Shown here one piece after another: positions 12,997 to 14,119 of a DNA stretch of 14,119 nucleotides. Origin of the DNA: JAQIBY01 sp034721855 (GTDB taxonomy: Bacteria > Bacteroidota > Bacteroidia > Bacteroidales > ML635J-15); the NCBI GenBank assembly GCA_034721855.1, contig JAYENB010000166.1:1-14119 (forward strand), written 5' to 3'. The notes below the pieces were generated by a model that was given only the letters and a program-made list of their open reading frames with translations, was not told where the DNA came from and ran no database searches. Position numbers and translations under genes: made by a program. Each line of letters begins with the position of its first letter. Position 1 is the stretch's first letter.

Positions 12997-13710
12997 TTAG
13001 TTACCTTTTGGAGAATCTTCCGGATTTTTGCTTATTTCTTTGAGTTTTTTTTCTGAAATGTTCACGGTAATTGTCCATTTATCATATGTTACGGTGGCTT
13101 CGATATCTGTGGTGATAATGAATCCATTCTCTTCTAAAAAAGAAGTAAATAGAGAGTTAAATTTTTCTGTTTCTTTTTCGTCTGATATGAGCTCAGGTGA
13201 TTTATTGTTTTTGACTATTTTTTCGAATATTTTATTCTTTGTAGCAGTTTTATCCTTGCCATTGTTACTTTTCGTTAATTTATAAACAGATATTGTGTTG
13301 GTTATAGCCTTTTTGGTTTGAGCATAGTATTCAATGAAATATTCAAAGGATGAATATGTGAAATTAATACGTGCAATTTTTTTTGTTTCTCCTTTTTCGT
13401 TTTCATCTTCTATTGCTATAACACTTAAATTATCGGCAATATTTTTTTTAAATATTGTTATAGTCAATTCTTCAGATTTTTGTTCTCCTGTTTTGCTTTC
13501 ATTACCCGGATCAACATCTGAATTTTCCAATTCTTTTTTATTTGCTTCTAGGCACAGATTGATAAAAGCTTTATTTAATGCTTCAATTTTGTATTTACTC
13601 TTTGCTTTCCCTGTTAAAGGTGTTGAGTGTGAAAGTGAAACTCCCTGAGTTTGACTAAAAGAGGCAATGCTCCAGATTAAAATCATTGATAAAATGCTAA
13701 ACTTTTTCAT
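12997..13710 (-). CDS. Secreted protein of unknown function
   Basis: This is a 237-residue protein. The start is set at the ATG at 13710, because MKKFSILSMILIWSIASFSQ is a clean signal peptide with predicted cleavage before Gln; the upstream ATG at 13719 would add MYD. There is no lipobox. The mature part is Lys/Glu/Asn-rich and hydrophilic: a helical N-terminal part (KSKYKIEALNKAFINLCLEANKKEL), a charged low-complexity stretch (about 65-85, rich in Glu, Ser and Lys), and a strand-rich section including FTYSSFEYFIEYY. The end reads FNSLFTSFLEENGFIITTDIEATVTYDKWTITVNIS, suggesting a small alpha/beta domain. No family was recognised. It is isolated, with repeat-rich spacers on both sides and an A/T-only stretch (13740-13770) upstream; no TAnnTTTG element was found. 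Confidence 0.75.
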   Translation of the reverse strand: MKKFSILSMILIWSIASFSQTQGVSLSHSTPLTGKAKSKYKIEALNKAFINLCLEANKKELENSDVDPGNESKTGEQKSEELTITIFKKNIADNLSVIAIEDENEKGETKKIARINFTYSSFEYFIEYYAQTKKAITNTISVYKLTKSNNGKDKTATKNKIFEKIVKNNKSPELISDEKETEKFNSLFTSFLEENGFIITTDIEATVTYDKWTITVNISEKKLKEISKNPEDSPKGN

Positions 13711-13737
13711 ATCATACATTTTTTTGGTTAATAACCC

Positions 13738-13770
13738 TTAAAAATAAAAAATAAAATAAAAATAAAAAAA
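13738..13770. other. A-rich low-complexity tract upstream of the secreted-protein gene
   Basis: About 33 bp contain almost only A with scattered T (AAAAATAAAAAATAAAATAAAAATAAAAAAAATT). Such tracts can bend DNA or act as an UP-like element for the minus-strand gene, or may simply be slippage-prone spacer. It marks the boundary between the gene's upstream region and the GC-rich repeat element to its right. Confidence 0.55.
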
Positions 13771-13809
13771 ATTGATGTTAAAATGTTCCGTGTTTTCCGT
13801 CTCCACTGC

Positions 13810-13853
13810 CCGTCTTCGCCGGGACTGTGTCCGGCGTAATGGAATGAAGACGG
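13810..13853. repeat. Nested inverted repeat (CCGTCTTC...GAAGACGG)
   Basis: CCGTCTTC at 13810-13817 pairs with GAAGACGG at 13846-13853, and CGCCGG (13817-13822) pairs with CCGGCG (13831-13836), giving a two-part hairpin with one internal asymmetric loop. A second GCCGGACAGGC follows at 13865-13875. It is part of the GC-rich non-coding stretch that fills the last 350 bp of the window. Confidence 0.65.
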
Positions 13854-13898
13854 ATAAACTTACCGCCGGACAGGCTGTGTTTCATGTTTCGGGTTCGC

Positions 13899-13918
13899 CC
13901 CATCGTGCCATCGTGCTA
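13899..13918 (+). repeat. Tandem CCATCGTG repeat
   Basis: CCATCGTG is repeated twice in direct succession, followed by a partial third copy (CTATCG). It lies between the two hairpin elements of the terminal GC-rich region and has no coding context. Confidence 0.5.
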
Positions 13919-13958
13919 TCGGATTTGAGGTATTATGCAAAAGGGCGTAGCCGTATAT

Positions 13959-14064
13959 CCTGCTATCCCGAGCGGCTTTGTAATTTGCATCTCCCGGCAG
14001 AGCGAACGGAGTAAGCTCCTGAAGGGGGTTGCAAATACAGCCGCTCGGGATGGCAGATAGCAGG
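13959..14064. repeat. GC-rich inverted-repeat element sharing a core with the 2387-2750 element
   Basis: The arms are CCTGCTAT (13959-13966) with ATAGCAGG (14057-14064), TCCCGAGCGGCT (13966-13977) with AGCCGCTCGGGA (14039-14050, 12 bp perfect) and TTTGCA (13984-13989) with TGCAAA (14030-14035). Together they make one long hairpin with small internal loops. The loop contains GGCAGAGCGAACGGAG and then AAGCTCCTG (13996-14021), with a small apical stem GGAG/CTCC. The same loop motif is found in the larger GC-rich palindrome 11 kb away. No gene is supported in 13711-14119; open frames here on both strands are attributed to GC content. Confidence 0.7.
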
Positions 14065-14087
14065 CGAAGACCGACCCCGATGGTTTT

Positions 14088-14109
14088 ACCCACCTGTCAG
14101 GTCGTCAAT
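14088..14109. repeat. Second copy of the ACCTGTCAGGT-type repeat, running toward the window end
   Basis: These 22 bp (ACCCACCTGTCAGGTCGTCA plus AT) are identical to the reverse complement of 2881-2902, the right arm of the inverted repeat at 2817-2902. A complementary arm would be expected shortly beyond the window end if this is a full element. Confidence 0.8.
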
Positions 14110-14119
14110 TAGGGAATGT

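Noticed and set aside
13334..13648. Plus-strand frames antisense to the secreted protein (13028-13285 and 13334-13648)
   Set aside because: These are shadows of the minus-strand gene, which has a clean signal peptide and plausible composition; the plus-strand versions are Ser/Phe-rich artefacts.
13772..14093. Short open frames on both strands in the terminal GC-rich region (13772-14014 plus, 13860-14093 minus)
   Set aside because: They cross the inverted-repeat elements, have arginine/proline-rich random-looking translations, and lack start signals.

Overview
The window looks like a chromosomal segment of a member of the Bacteroidota. The reasons are: several genes are preceded by a TAnnTTTG -7 element (the Bacteroidota housekeeping promoter signature) and mostly lack Shine-Dalgarno sequences; the proteins include small C-terminal-Phe outer-membrane barrels and a glycoside hydrolase family 3/beta-lactamase fusion of a type common in that phylum; and AT-rich coding DNA is interrupted by short intergenic repeats. 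No plasmid, phage, transposase or CRISPR signature was found.

Layout. (1) 1-440: the 3' part of an outer-membrane barrel gene without an intact 5' end (in-frame stop at 74-76). (2) 678-2327: a secreted relative of peptidase family M49 in which the zinc-binding signature has decayed, so it is probably a pseudoenzyme. (3) 2328-3071: gene-free DNA holding G-rich short repeats, a GC-rich imperfect palindrome of about 360 bp centred near 2557, and a hairpin with 16-bp arms (ACCTGTCAGGT type). (4) 3072-8389: a tight plus-strand operon: GH3 beta-N-acetylglucosaminidase/serine hydrolase fusion, small outer-membrane barrel, cation:proton antiporter with an acidic tail, SlyD-like FKBP prolyl isomerase. 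The junctions are a 4-bp overlap, an 11-bp gap and a 20-bp overlap. (5) 8622-9690: a two-gene plus-strand unit, an unrecognised cytosolic protein overlapping an MTH1187-family thiamine-binding protein. (6) Minus strand: tRNA-Gly(CCC) with its terminator, an SRPBCC/AHSA1 protein, a polytopic membrane protein, and miaA (tRNA dimethylallyltransferase). (7) Plus strand: a Yip1-family membrane protein divergent from miaA. (8) Minus strand: an orphan secreted protein lying between repeat-rich spacers. (9) 13711-14119: a second GC-rich palindromic element, ending with another copy of the ACCTGTCAGGT repeat.

Functionally, the 3072-8389 operon suggests cell-envelope work (muropeptide or amino-sugar cleavage, ion homeostasis, protein folding), but that joint role is inferred from gene order. 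The rest is mostly unlinked housekeeping. The least expected signals are the M49 relative with all three expected zinc ligands replaced, and two GC-rich inverted-repeat elements 11 kb apart that share a core of about 26 bp (GCAGAGCGA..AAGCTCCTG), which itself occurs inverted in both arms of the larger element. These look like members of a dispersed, possibly structured, non-coding repeat family.
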